A stretch of 64,000 nt of DNA from UBA5336 sp964415675 (GCA_964415675.1 CAYQBG010000001.1:186001-250000); one strand, 5' to 3'; numbered from the stretch's first letter, positions 9,055 through 19,400 are shown. Notes: a model not told the origin generated them from the letters alone. Program-made: numbers and translations.

Positions 9055-9665
9055 GCCGGCCGGTGATCGAATTCTTCTTCGATTGTTCCAGCCCCTGGAC
9101 CTATCTGGCCTTTCACAACATTCAGCCTCTGGCCGACCGTCTCGGCGCACAGATCGACTGGCGCCCGATCCTTGTTGGCGGTGTCTTCAATGCCGTGAAT
9201 CCCAGCGTCTATGAGGCACGCCAGGCGCCGGTGAAGGCCAAGGCGCGCTATCACGCCAGGGATCTGCAGGACTGGGCCCGCCTTGCCGGGTTAACGATCA
9301 GGATGCCGCCAGGCGTCTTCCCGGTGAACAGTGTAAAAGTTATGCGGGCGGCCTGCTGGCTGAAACCGCAGGGCAAGCTTGTCGCCTTCGCGAAGGCGGC
9401 TTTCGAGGCCTATTGGCGCGATGATCTCGATATTTCGTGCGATGGGGTGATCGAGACCGTCTGCCAGCGTACAGAGCTCACCCCGGCGCCTGTCTTTGAG
9501 GCGATCGCCCGACAGGAGGTGAAGGATGAATTGCGCGCCAATACGGACGAACTGATCGAACGCGGCGGGTTCGGCTCGCCCACAATCTTCGTGAATGGCG
9601 AAATGTATTTTGGCAATGACCGCCTGATTCTGGTCGAGGATGCGGTGCGGCGCGCTCAGAAATAG
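9051..9665 (+). CDS. 2-hydroxychromene-2-carboxylate isomerase / DsbA-family (kappa GST-like) protein
   Basis: A 204-residue protein of the thioredoxin-like DsbA superfamily. It opens with VIEFFFDCSSPWTYLAF, where the serine in SSPW stands at the position that binds the glutathione sulphur in kappa-class GSTs and HCCA isomerases. It then has a helical insertion and ends with the cis-proline strand GFGSPTIFVNGEMYFG. HCCA isomerase acts in naphthalene degradation, but many homologues have other glutathione-dependent roles. It overlaps the preceding hydrolase by 4 bases and the convergent cysD by 10 bases. The family is clear; the substrate is not. Confidence 0.88.
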   Translation: MSRPVIEFFFDCSSPWTYLAFHNIQPLADRLGAQIDWRPILVGGVFNAVNPSVYEARQAPVKAKARYHARDLQDWARLAGLTIRMPPGVFPVNSVKVMRAACWLKPQGKLVAFAKAAFEAYWRDDLDISCDGVIETVCQRTELTPAPVFEAIARQEVKDELRANTDELIERGGFGSPTIFVNGEMYFGNDRLILVEDAVRRAQK

Positions 9666-10555
9666 CCCTGTCGTTTCTGCGCTTCCAGCGATCCTGAGTC
9701 GCTGACCCGACCACTGCGCTCCGAACGCCCGCTCATCAGCGTCTCCCCGGCCACGGCGGTCAGGTCCTCAGCTTCAGACGGTTCGGCGCCGGTCACCGGC
9801 CAGCAGCCGAGCGAACGAAAGCGCACTTTCATCGTCCGGGTCTCGCCAAAGCCAAGCATACGGCCTTTATCTGCGTCATCCACAACGATCAGACTGCCGT
9901 CATGATCGGCCACGGCGCGGTTGCGCGCGCTGTATAGCGGGGCGAGTTCGAGCTTACGGCTGACGATATAGGTCCACAGATCCTGCTCGGTCCAGTTCGA
10001 AAGCGGATAGACGCGGGCCGTCTGCCCCTGAGCGAGATTGCAATTATAGATGTTCCACAATTCAGGGCGCTGGCTGCGCGGTTCCCAGACATGGCCGGGC
10101 TGACGCACTGACACGATCCTCTCCTTGGCACGGGTCGCTTCCTCATCGCGGCGCGCGCCGCCGAAAATCACGTCAAACCCCCATTTGTCGAGTGCCTGAC
10201 GCAACGCCTCGGTCCGCATCATCGTCGTGTAGGTCTTGCCATGATGGATCGGGTTGAGTTGGTCGGCGCGTCCCTGCTCATTGGCGTGGACCAGCAGGTC
10301 AAAGCCGCGTTCGGCCGCGAACCGGTCGCGGAAGGCCAGCACGTCACGGAATTCCCAGGTCGAATCGACATGCAGCAATGGCAGGGGCGGGCGAGAAGGG
10401 TAAAAGGCTCGCACGGCAAGTTCTGCAAGAACGGTCGAGTCCTTGCCTCCCGAGAATAGCAGTATCGGATTTTCCGACTGCGCGACCCCCTCGCGGATAA
10501 TATGGATGGCCTCGCTCTCAAGCTGGTCGAGATGGGATTGTCGGCTGGCTGTCAT
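9656..10555 (-). CDS. cysD: Sulfate adenylyltransferase subunit 2 (CysD)
   Basis: A 299-residue catalytic subunit of ATP sulfurylase, which makes adenosine 5'-phosphosulfate from sulfate and ATP. The PP-loop SGGKDS sits at residues 35-40, FGGARRDEE and the NWTEQDLWTYI region follow, and the C-terminus has the characteristic RSGRVSD...LEAQKRQGYF. Length matches E. coli CysD (302). CysD normally works with the GTPase CysN, encoded directly downstream; here the downstream gene is the convergent isomerase and the gene upstream on the same strand is an unrelated lipoprotein, so CysN/CysC must be elsewhere or absent. Confidence 0.95.
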   Translation of the reverse strand: MTASRQSHLDQLESEAIHIIREGVAQSENPILLFSGGKDSTVLAELAVRAFYPSRPPLPLLHVDSTWEFRDVLAFRDRFAAERGFDLLVHANEQGRADQLNPIHHGKTYTTMMRTEALRQALDKWGFDVIFGGARRDEEATRAKERIVSVRQPGHVWEPRSQRPELWNIYNCNLAQGQTARVYPLSNWTEQDLWTYIVSRKLELAPLYSARNRAVADHDGSLIVVDDADKGRMLGFGETRTMKVRFRSLGCWPVTGAEPSEAEDLTAVAGETLMSGRSERSGRVSDSGSLEAQKRQGYF

Positions 10556-10660
10556 CGCTACCCCTTTCGATGGATTGAATACCGGCTTGGAACACTGGGC
10601 CGGGAATGTTGGACCTATGAGATTGTCGCTCAGCCACGACGCGTCACTGTCTCTCTGTCA

Positions 10661-12250
10661 TCATTCCACTTCGCTCATGATGACATCCTCGCACCAGGCG
10701 CGGTCCTCGCTGATCGACGGGCCCTGATAGCGCCAGTATAGTGTCTTTCCCTCGGGTGTGGTCACGGGCGTCAGTCCGGGAAGCCGTTCCTGCGGATCCC
10801 GGTCAGGGTGGTTAATCAGCCGCCGTATATCCAGCACGATATCGCAGCTGTCGGCATAGATTGAATGGCTGAGCCTGTCCTGAATGTGCTGGAGTTCCTC
10901 GGCCAGTCCGAGGTGTCCCGTACGCGCGCTGGTGACATCGATGGAATGGACGCCGGGCACAATGATCGGGGACAGCGTATCGCGGCGAAGCGCACCGGCA
11001 CGCGGTTTGAAATCCTCGCCGGAACTGATGCCAAGCTCGGCAATGAATTCACGCAGGCGGATGGCCTTGTCGATTGACGCAGCATACAGCGTCTTGTTGC
11101 CGGCCAGTCCCCCGGCCCGGGCCATGACACGCTCAAACTCATATGCATCGACATCGGCAGACGCAAAAACGATGGCGTCGAAGATTTCCTCGCCGCCAGG
11201 CATTTCGACCGCCATTTCATTCAGCGCCCGGATCAGGAGCTGGTTGCCATGGCTGTGAGCAATCACCACGAACTTGTCGGGTTGCAATCGCTCATTCACA
11301 TCCAGCAGGAAGGCTTTCAGGTCGCCCGTGCTCGCGAGCCCCTCACTGACATCATTGAAATAGCGCAGCGATGAAAACACACTACGTTCGCTCGTGGCCG
11401 GCCAGCTGAAGAACATCGGCACGCCGGCAAATTCGAGGTCATAAGTCAGCTGCGCGGTGCGGAACGCCGCCGATTCAAGGCTTTCGCGAAACCCATGCAC
11501 GAAAACGAGGACCGTTCCGGCATCATTGATCCAGCTGTCTGGCAATCCTTCGAGTGCTCCGCCGCGCACCAGCCGACTTTGCGCGATTGACCAGAAATCA
11601 TCTTCTGCAAGCAGTTCATAGCTATTGGTTGTGAAATAATCCCGGCGCTCTTCATCGGTCAGGCCATTCTGACGCTTGAAGAAGATGAGCAGTCGTTCTT
11701 CGCGCTCGAAAGGGCGGACCGGATCGCCCGGCAAGCGGTGCGGAACGGTGACCGATATACGTCCCGTCGTGTAGGCGCCCCCGCGCACGCCCGTCTCATA
11801 CATCGGCTTGTCGGTGAAGAAATCGGCTGGGTCTGCTGGATAGGCAACTTCATCATCCGGCTCACCATGATAGGGATGCCGGCGATTCGTGGCGAACAGG
11901 AGCTCCATACAGGTGAACCCATCCTCGGCGTCCGCATCTGGCGCCTGGCGTGACGGATGGCAGGGCGAGTCCGGATCGTCAGACAGGTAGACGCTTGGCA
12001 GGTAACGATCCGGTCCGGCCACAACCGGCTCGCCCATTAGCGAGCCGGGCGGTGGGGGCGCCGGCGGCAACTGGATGAATTCGGCCTGGGGGCTGCAAGG
12101 TGCGCAATAAGGCTCGACCGGCTCGACCGGCGGCGGAGGAGGCGGTGGAAAAGCGGCCAGTTCACTGGCCGTTTCAGGCGTGATCGACGGGCTGGCACAG
12201 GCCGCCAGAAGGAAGCCTGCGACAATCGACATCGGCACCCGGATACGCAT
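10661..12250 (-). CDS. Lipoprotein with alpha/beta hydrolase domain (DUF900-type)
   Basis: A 529-residue predicted lipoprotein: a short basic start, hydrophobic stretch and the lipobox LLAAC. A proline-rich segment (seven consecutive prolines near residue 40, then EPVEPYCAPC) tethers the folded part. The hydrolase domain has VLVFVHGFRESLESA (oxyanion), VIAHSHGNQLL (nucleophile elbow) and SADVDAYEFER, as in the DUF900 family of esterase-like proteins. The proposed site is the periplasmic face of a membrane. The gene stands upstream of cysD on the same strand with a 105-base gap. Its substrate is unknown. Confidence 0.82.
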   Translation of the reverse strand: MRIRVPMSIVAGFLLAACASPSITPETASELAAFPPPPPPPVEPVEPYCAPCSPQAEFIQLPPAPPPPGSLMGEPVVAGPDRYLPSVYLSDDPDSPCHPSRQAPDADAEDGFTCMELLFATNRRHPYHGEPDDEVAYPADPADFFTDKPMYETGVRGGAYTTGRISVTVPHRLPGDPVRPFEREERLLIFFKRQNGLTDEERRDYFTTNSYELLAEDDFWSIAQSRLVRGGALEGLPDSWINDAGTVLVFVHGFRESLESAAFRTAQLTYDLEFAGVPMFFSWPATSERSVFSSLRYFNDVSEGLASTGDLKAFLLDVNERLQPDKFVVIAHSHGNQLLIRALNEMAVEMPGGEEIFDAIVFASADVDAYEFERVMARAGGLAGNKTLYAASIDKAIRLREFIAELGISSGEDFKPRAGALRRDTLSPIIVPGVHSIDVTSARTGHLGLAEELQHIQDRLSHSIYADSCDIVLDIRRLINHPDRDPQERLPGLTPVTTPEGKTLYWRYQGPSISEDRAWCEDVIMSEVE

Positions 12251-12321
12251 GAGACTTGCCCCCCCTGTCGGCGCCCATGGCGCGCCGCCGGCCTTCTGCC
12301 GACGGATTTCGCGGGCACTAT

Positions 12322-12343
12322 GCGGGCGGCGGTGGTCGCCCGC
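12322..12343 (-). terminator. Possible hairpin end of the acyl-CoA synthetase transcript
   Basis: GCGGGCG (12322-12328) and CGCCCGC (12337-12343) can pair around an 8-base loop just beyond the synthetase stop. There is no T-run, so it may work only weakly or in a Rho-dependent manner. Confidence 0.3.
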
Positions 12344-12348
12344 AAGCC

Positions 12349-13977
12349 TCAGGCCGTCTGTCCCAGTTCGGACAGGGCAAATTCCCTGATGGCCTTATAG
12401 TCTGCCTTGCCATTCGCAGCCCGACCGAGACTTTCCCTGAACAACACCCGTTTCGGTGCCTTGTAGGGCGCCAGACGCGAACGAACAAAGGCGATCAGCG
12501 TGTCCTGGTCCGCGCTTCCGGGCGCGTTGAGTTCAACCACTGCGGTGACGGCCTGCCCCCATTTCTCATCGGGCAGTCCCACGACCAGCGCATCGCGCAC
12601 GCTGTCATGCTCCTTCAGCGCCTCCTCGACCTCTTCGGGATAGATCTTCTCGCCGCCGGAATTGATGCAGATCGAGCCGCGCCCGAGCAGGGTGAGCGTG
12701 CCATCGGTCTCCACCGTGCACCAGTCGCCGGGGATCGCATAACGCTGACCATTGATCGTCTTGAACGTCTTCGCGGTCTTCTCATCGTCCTTGTAATAGC
12801 CGAGCGGGACGGCGCCGCCGCGCGCGATGAAACCAGGTTCGCCCGAGCCCGGTTCAATCTCACGGCCATCCTCGGAAAACACCTTGCAGTGGGAACCAAT
12901 GGTGAATTTCGCGGTCTCGAACACACCTTCGGCAGTGGTCGTGGACATGCCAAACCCGACCGCTTCGGAGGCGCCAAAACTGTCATTGAGTGCGACTTGC
13001 GGCATATGCCGGATCAGGCCGCGCTTGACTTCCATGCTCCACATCACGCCGGACGAGGTGATGGACTGGACATGGGCGAGATCATATTTGCCGGGATTTT
13101 CGTCGAGCACTTTCAGCATCGGCTTGGCAAAGGCATCGCCGACAATCGCCATGGCCGTGACGCCATGGCACTCGACCGTCTCCCAAAGCTCGACGGGATC
13201 GAATTTGGTCTTGCCTTCCAGCGTGACGATTGCCCCGCCATTCAGCATCGCGCCCAGTGCCGTGAAAAGGCCCGTGCCGTGCATCAGGGGACAGGCAGGA
13301 AGCTGGCGACCATGCTGGCCGATTTCGTCTGCAAAGGCGAGATGCTCCTCCATGTTGGACGGCGCAGCACCATAGATGCGCACGAGCGCTTCGGTATTGG
13401 CCTCGCGCCAGACCTTGTGCGGCCACATCACGCCCTTCGGCATGCCTGTCGTTCCGCCAGTATAGAGGAACATCTGATCATCGCCGGAGCGTTCTATCTC
13501 CAGCGGCTGTCCGTCACCCTCGGCTACAAGCGTTTCATAGGCCACGGCGAAATCCGGCGTGTCGCCACTTCCGCCGACCTCCACCCACGTCTTCACGCGA
13601 GGGAGCCGCCCTCGCACCCGCGCGACATGCCCGCGGAATTCGACATCGTAAAACGCCGCAACACTGTCGGAATTGTCGAAGATATAGACCAGTTCATCGT
13701 CAAGATAGCGGTAATTGACATTGACATGCGTCAGGCGGGCTTTCGCACAGGCGGCGAAGCCTTCCATATATTCCGGCTGGTTGCGCATATAGAAGCCGAC
13801 CTTGTCGCCGGTCGCAGCGCCGCGCGCCAGGAGCGCCTTCGCAACATTGTTCGAACGCGCCGTCATCGCCGGCCAGTCGATCACCCTGTCGCCATGAATG
13901 AGCGCCGGCTGGCCAGCACCGAAATGGGCGCCGACCGTATCGAGAAGGTCGCCAAAATTATGGATTGTCCCTGACAT
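12349..13977 (-). CDS. Acyl-CoA synthetase (AMP-binding, FadD-like)
   Basis: A 542-residue ANL-superfamily enzyme that activates a carboxylic acid to its CoA thioester through an acyl-adenylate. Motifs in order are the phosphate loop YTGGTTGMPKGVMW, NDSFGASEAVG, the adenosine-binding GDWCTVETDG, and the C-terminal hinge and lysine region SGGEKIYPEEVEEAL, NGKADYKAIRE. The start at 13977 is chosen because GGGAGGAAATTCGCG precedes this ATG; an upstream in-frame start would add 23 unconserved residues. Chain length preference cannot be read from the sequence; the overall pattern fits medium or long chain or cyclic acid substrates. Confidence 0.9.
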   Translation of the reverse strand: MSGTIHNFGDLLDTVGAHFGAGQPALIHGDRVIDWPAMTARSNNVAKALLARGAATGDKVGFYMRNQPEYMEGFAACAKARLTHVNVNYRYLDDELVYIFDNSDSVAAFYDVEFRGHVARVRGRLPRVKTWVEVGGSGDTPDFAVAYETLVAEGDGQPLEIERSGDDQMFLYTGGTTGMPKGVMWPHKVWREANTEALVRIYGAAPSNMEEHLAFADEIGQHGRQLPACPLMHGTGLFTALGAMLNGGAIVTLEGKTKFDPVELWETVECHGVTAMAIVGDAFAKPMLKVLDENPGKYDLAHVQSITSSGVMWSMEVKRGLIRHMPQVALNDSFGASEAVGFGMSTTTAEGVFETAKFTIGSHCKVFSEDGREIEPGSGEPGFIARGGAVPLGYYKDDEKTAKTFKTINGQRYAIPGDWCTVETDGTLTLLGRGSICINSGGEKIYPEEVEEALKEHDSVRDALVVGLPDEKWGQAVTAVVELNAPGSADQDTLIAFVRSRLAPYKAPKRVLFRESLGRAANGKADYKAIREFALSELGQTA

Positions 13978-14158
13978 CGCGAATTTCCTCCCATTATAGT
14001 TGTCTATCGCCATCTTAGCGAATTTCGCGCCGAGTGCGAGGGGCAAGGTTCACAGTTTGATCAAAAGCCTTGCCGTCGGGCTGGCGGGTGTGGATGAATG
14101 CGATCTGGAGAGATGTCGGCCAGGTGGCTGGTCGGACTCCGGAAATGGGAAAGTATCC

Positions 14159-14791
14159 ATGGCCTTTGTCGATCTCGAACTGGAAAGCACTTATTCCAAG
14201 ATGGAAAGCATGGGCGCTGGCGATGCCCGCGAAGCTGCCCGCGTGGGCAAGGACAAGCCACGCTCCCGACTGATTGCCGTTGCCATACTTGCCGACATGG
14301 AAAAGAAGGGCCGCACGCTGGCCGTGGTCACGCGCCCTTATGCATTCGAACACCCGATCCTCAAGAACCAGCGGGTGGAAATCCCCGAAGGCTTTGTCAC
14401 CGATTTCGCCTCCATTCCGCGCTTTCTCTGGTTCATGGTGCCCCCGTTCGGGCGCCATGCCCCAGCGGCGGTGATCCATGACTATCTCTACGCCTCCGGC
14501 CAGGAAGGCGCGCGCCGATATGCCGATTTCATTTTTCGCGAGGCCATGAAAGAAAGCGGCGTGCCGGTCTGGCGACGTTCCATGATGTATTTCGCCGTGC
14601 GCTTTGGCGGCAAGGGCGGATATGGCCTTGATGCTGACTGGTCTTTCATCGACCACCGCTATGGCATGCCCCTGCCTGATATGCCGCCGAAACCAAGTTT
14701 TGCCTTTCTTGGCTGGGAGACCTGGAAGCGCATCCGCAAAAAGGGACGCCGGAGCGAACCCCCGGCTCAACCAAGCCCGGCCGGTTCATGA
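14159..14791 (+). CDS. DUF1353 domain-containing protein
   Basis: A 210-residue protein whose centre has the DUF1353 signature: VEIPEGFVTDFASIPR, then PPFGRHAPAAVIHDYLY and ARRYADFIFREAM. The conserved His-Asp in VIHDYLY suggests a catalytic or metal-binding site, but the family has no established activity; members occur in phages and bacterial chromosomes. The frame is open from 14000, but the ATG at 14159 is preferred because upstream residues look unconserved. It is divergent from the acyl-CoA synthetase and convergent with the regulator that follows. Confidence 0.72.
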   Translation: MAFVDLELESTYSKMESMGAGDAREAARVGKDKPRSRLIAVAILADMEKKGRTLAVVTRPYAFEHPILKNQRVEIPEGFVTDFASIPRFLWFMVPPFGRHAPAAVIHDYLYASGQEGARRYADFIFREAMKESGVPVWRRSMMYFAVRFGGKGGYGLDADWSFIDHRYGMPLPDMPPKPSFAFLGWETWKRIRKKGRRSEPPAQPSPAGS

Positions 14792-14930
14792 GAGCGCTTC
14801 GCTCGTCATCATCGCAGATACTGTTCCCGAAAAATGTACTTTCCAGGTTCCCAAGCCGCGACGGGCTCTGACGCAGTTGAGACCTTGCCGCGCGATTTCC
14901 TGAAGCGGGCCGGTGCGCATGGCAAGACTG

Positions 14931-16250
14931 TCAGGCCGGCCAGCCTGCTTCCGCCCTGGCGCGGTTCGTTGCAATTCCCCCGAACAGCGGTTCAAAATAG
15001 TCCATGGACAGGACGGGTATCGGTCTCGGCGAGGCGGCTTCGGCGGGATCGCTTGGGTTGAAGCTCATTTTCGGCCAGTTGGCCGCGAAAAGAGCCCCCA
15101 TCAGGATCTGCTCAGCCCCGCTTACATTGACCGGACGAACAGACCCGTCAACGAGACCGTCAGCGACGATCTGGCCGATGCCTGCCATGATCTTGCGGAA
15201 ACGCGCCATTGCCACGGCCCGCTGCGCGTTCGGAAGCGAATTGAGAAGGTTCAGGCGGACCAGGGGATCGAGGTCGCTGGCATGACCCTCGAAAACATCC
15301 CGCAGAACGCACCAGAGGCGGGACGCTGCGTCCGGCGCCGCCTGATCTGAGGCATATATCGCCTTTTCGAGCTGTTCGAGCGTGCGCTCCACACTCTTAC
15401 AAAGGAGCGCTTCCTTGTCGGCGATGTAATAGTAGAACGCACTGCGCGAAACGCCGAGATCAGCCGCGACATCCTGCAAAGACAGGTTCCGATAGCCGTT
15501 CTGATTTAGGAAACGTGTCCCGGCCCGCAGGAAGGCCTCTCTCTTGAGCTGCGACCGGGCCTCACGGTCGAACACGGCGAAAGGCGCATCGTCGCGCTTT
15601 GGCCGGGCATAGGAGGGCGGCGTCCACGCGCCATCTGCGCAAATCCCGCACAGGATAAGCGTTTCCAGAGCGCGCAGGCGGCTGGCAGTATCGGTTCCGG
15701 GCAGCGCGACCATCCAGTCGCGGATCCAGTGCCTCAATCCCAAAAGAAGGAACGTCGTCGCTTCCACAGACACCATGGCAACAGAGCCATCTGCCTGACC
15801 GCGTATCAACAGTTCCCGCATGGCGCTCGCCTGCTTCCAGATACGGGCACGCACGCCGGGCTTGTCATCATCCGGCATCGCATTGAGGTCGCCGACAATG
15901 GCGAGGGGCGGCGTGTTTCCGCTCAGGACCTGCGTTTCACGCTCGAAATTCCTGCGCAACCAAAGGCGAATACCCGCAAGGCCAGACGGTTCGGCGCGCG
16001 CCGCTGCAAGGTCGGCCTCGACCATGTCGCAGGCTTGTCCGTAAAGCTGCTGGAGCAACGCTTCCTTTGACCGGAAATGGTAGCTGATCGTGGTCTTTAC
16101 GACGCCCAGCCTGTCGGCCACATCACTCAGCCGGGTGTCGTGAAAACCGTTCTCGTTGAACAGCCGGGCGGCCTCCGAAAGAATAGCGTCCCTGCGCGGC
16201 GACGAGTGGGCCGACTCAGGGGAGCTGTCTTGTTCGGGCAAGTCTGACAT
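14931..16250 (-). CDS. Transcription regulator with two TetR-type DNA-binding domains
   Basis: A 439-residue protein made of two TetR/AcrR units in tandem. HTH 1 spans about residues 20-66 (ending TTISYHFRSKEALL) and HTH 2 about 234-283 (SRSAFYYYIADKEALL); each is followed by its own helical ligand-binding segment. A normal TetR regulator is about 200 residues, so this is an internal duplication or fusion and could act as a pseudo-dimer. The start at 16250 (MSDLPEQD) fits the first HTH; 52 further upstream codons cover the divergent promoter region. It faces the TonB receptor and probably controls it and the hydrolase-transporter-lyase operon. Confidence 0.88.
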   Translation of the reverse strand: MSDLPEQDSSPESAHSSPRRDAILSEAARLFNENGFHDTRLSDVADRLGVVKTTISYHFRSKEALLQQLYGQACDMVEADLAAARAEPSGLAGIRLWLRRNFERETQVLSGNTPPLAIVGDLNAMPDDDKPGVRARIWKQASAMRELLIRGQADGSVAMVSVEATTFLLLGLRHWIRDWMVALPGTDTASRLRALETLILCGICADGAWTPPSYARPKRDDAPFAVFDREARSQLKREAFLRAGTRFLNQNGYRNLSLQDVAADLGVSRSAFYYYIADKEALLCKSVERTLEQLEKAIYASDQAAPDAASRLWCVLRDVFEGHASDLDPLVRLNLLNSLPNAQRAVAMARFRKIMAGIGQIVADGLVDGSVRPVNVSGAEQILMGALFAANWPKMSFNPSDPAEAASPRPIPVLSMDYFEPLFGGIATNRARAEAGWPA

Positions 16251-16319
16251 GGCGCCTGCATACAGTTTCTGACCGGTTTCAACCAGCCAAAGCTGCAGAC
16301 ATGCAACACCTTGCCGCCC

Positions 16320-16343
16320 AAAACTGAACCAAGTGTCAGTTTT
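16320..16343. promoter_or_regulatory. Candidate operator of the tandem TetR regulator
   Basis: A perfect 8-bp inverted repeat, AAAACTGA (16320-16327) and TCAGTTTT (16336-16343), separated by 8 bases, lies in the 159-base divergent gap between the regulator and the TonB receptor. Size and place fit a TetR-type operator. A TTGACT at 16347-16352 next to it could be a -35 element, but no good -10 follows. Confidence 0.45.
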
Positions 16344-16409
16344 TTGTTGACTTCGTTCAATCCCTCGGCACCGGTGCTTCCTAAACAGATACCCGGAGGA
16401 GGACACATC

Positions 16410-19400
16410 ATGCGCAATCAGTATCGCAACCTGCTACTTTACACGGCGGCCCTCGCCGTATTTCCCCTCGCTGACGCCGTTGCCCAGGACACAACAACCA
16501 GCCCTGCGGACATTACGGAGGAAGAGCGGGTGGAAGACGTGGTGGTGGTCACCGGGTAGCGCGGCTCGATCATCAACTCGCTGACGGAAAAGGAACTCGC
16601 CGACTCGGTCACCGATGTCCTGTCCGCCGACCAGATCGGGCGCCTGCCCGACCCCAATATCGCTGAATCGCTGGCGCGCATTCCCGGTATCTCCTTCCAG
16701 CGCGAGAATGATACGGGCCAGGGCGAGTTCATCGCGATCCGTGGTCTTGATGCGAGCTTCAACACGGTTCTCTTCGACGGGTTGCGCACCGGCACAGCCG
16801 ACCAGTTCCGCCGCACCGCGCTCGACATCGTCACGGCCAACAATATATCGAGCGTGCGCGTCACAAAAGCGCCACTTCCCGAAGATGCCAGCGAAGGCAT
16901 TGGCGGCGTTGTCGATATCCGCACACGCGGCCCGCTTGAGCGCCCGGATCGCTCCTATCTGTCCTTTGACCTTCGCGACAGCACATTCAATGATGATACC
17001 GGCTACCGGTTCAGCGGCGGGACCACGAAACGGATCAATGACCGTCTCGGCGTGAATCTCAGCGTGTCCTATCGCAAGACCTTCATCGACACGATTTACA
17101 CTAATCCGGCCTCGTTCACGCTGGAACAGATCGCCCCGGCGCAGATTACCGGCCCGGACGGCCAGGTTGCGACCTTCATCGACGAGTCCGAGATCGATCT
17201 CGTGCCAGAAGGCTTTCTGCCGACAAGCCTGTTCACGAACGAGCAGATCAACTTCGAAGACAATGACATCGAACGTGAAAACCTGAACATCGCTGGTGCC
17301 ATTCAGTACGACCTGTCCGACAATACGCGCCTGACCTTTGGGGGACGCTACACGCGGGACGATACGTTCCAGACCGTCTCCAATATCGAATTTGATGCCG
17401 ACAATGGTGACATCACCTGTGCCAGCGACGAATTTGGCGGCGATGACGATGCCTTTGAGGAAGCCACGCCATTCGAGCGCACCGCGTGTTCCGATATTGC
17501 CGACTCGACCTTCCCCGATCCGGAAGTGACCTTTGAAGGCCAGATCGAGGATTCCGAGGAAATCCAGGAGCGCTATTTCCTGCGCGGCGAGACAGAACTC
17601 GACCAGTGGTCGTTTGAATACACGCTCGGCTATTCGCGCGCCTTCGAGGACGAGCCGGTCCTGTCCATCGATTTCACCAATGATTTCGACCGGGTGCCAG
17701 GCGGAAGGGCGGACAATGACGTCACTTTCGTGCCGATGGATTTCTCGAACGCGAACTTCCCCGCCCCACTTCCCAAGGATCTTGACGTCTTCCGGCTCGG
17801 CATCGACCCTTTCTGCGCCAATCCTGACAGAAACGACGGGCGCTGTGGCGAGATCAATGATTTCGACGAGAGCATCGAGGATTCCCGCGAGAACCGTCGG
17901 ACCGCAGCCAAGTTTGACAGCCGTTATGATTTCGCCGGCGACAGCCCCTGGCAGAACGTCAAATTCGGCGTCCAGTATGAATTGTCGGAATATGAACAGC
18001 TGGAACTCGACATTTCCGACGTTGATGACTCGCTTGGGCCGGACGGCACCTTTCTCGGGATCGACCGTTCCGGCGAACCGGGCGGCTCGCTCGGCGACAA
18101 CAATGCCATGATCGGCGATTTCGGACTCGTCGATGACACGATTTCCAGTTTCGACCGGATCGACAGCCCCTATGACGATATCGGCCTGACCGGGATACCC
18201 GTTTTCGACGAAGATCGCCTGCGCCAGATCCGCAGCACCTTCCGGCAGGGCTTTTTCGACTCTGGCTCAGGGTTCCGCGGCATTACCCGGCTGGAGGCAG
18301 AGGAAAATTTCTACACCGCCTACGCCCAGGGCAAGCTGACATTCGGCAAACTGGACGTGATCGGCGGCCTGCGTATCGAGCAGTATGAGGCTGATTTCTC
18401 CGCACCGGTCGAATTCGATGCCGGCGTGATCGAAAGTGTTGGCGGTGAGGGCAATTTCATCGACATCGACACGAATGAGGACTTCGCACAGGCGCGAACC
18501 AGCACGGACAATTTCGAAGTGCTGCCGCGGATCGCCATGAACTATAATCTGCGCGACGACATGAAGCTCCGGGCCTCATACACCACGGCGCTGGCCCGCC
18601 CGACCTTTGACCTGCTGGCGGCCGAACAGGACGGCAGCTTCTCGATCGATCTCATCGATGGTGTCCTCGCCGCCGATGCGACGGCAGCTGATGTGGAAAG
18701 CCTCACACTGAATTATGACCTCGGCAATCCCGAGCTCAAGAACGCCTATTCGCAGAATTTCGACCTCTCCTTTGAGTGGTATATGGATGATGCCAATGCG
18801 ATCACGGTGGCGGTGTTCTACAAGAAGATCGACGATTTCATCTTCAACACTTTCGCCCTCGAAGGCGATCTCGGCGCGGTGCCCGTGGGTTTCGATCCGC
18901 TTACAGCCGTCCGGGCGGCGCCTTTCTCCAGCGAAGGCGAGGCGCTGATCGCCCAGCTCGGCGGGTTTGACAGTCTTCTCGGCGTGAACAATGCCGATAT
19001 CCGGGTCCGCGCGCCTGCCAATGGCGATGAGGCCACGGTCTATGGCCTTGAAGTCGGCGTCTTCCACACATTCGACTATCTTCCGGGCATCCTCTCCAAT
19101 GTCGGTTTTGCGGGCAATGTCACGCTTCAGGAGACCGAAACCGATATCGATCTGGGCGTTCTCGATGCCAATGATGCGCTTGTCGTTCTCGGGCTTGCCC
19201 AGGCCGGCGATACGCTGACGAGGGATTTTGCCTTCTTCAACTCCCCGAATGTGACGGGCAATGCCGGCTTCTTCTATGATGACGACAATTGGGAAGCATC
19301 GCTGGGTTATCGCTATGCCGGTCGCCAGCTGGAAGAGATCTCCAGCTTCGGTTTCGCGCAATATATCCAGGACCGCGGCATTCTCGATTTCGACGTGGAA

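Noticed and set aside
12256..13974. Open frame of 572 codons on the plus strand opposite the acyl-CoA synthetase
   Set aside because: It is the mirror of a GC-rich gene with full family motifs on the minus strand; its own translation shows no domain and is rich in His, Arg and Gly.
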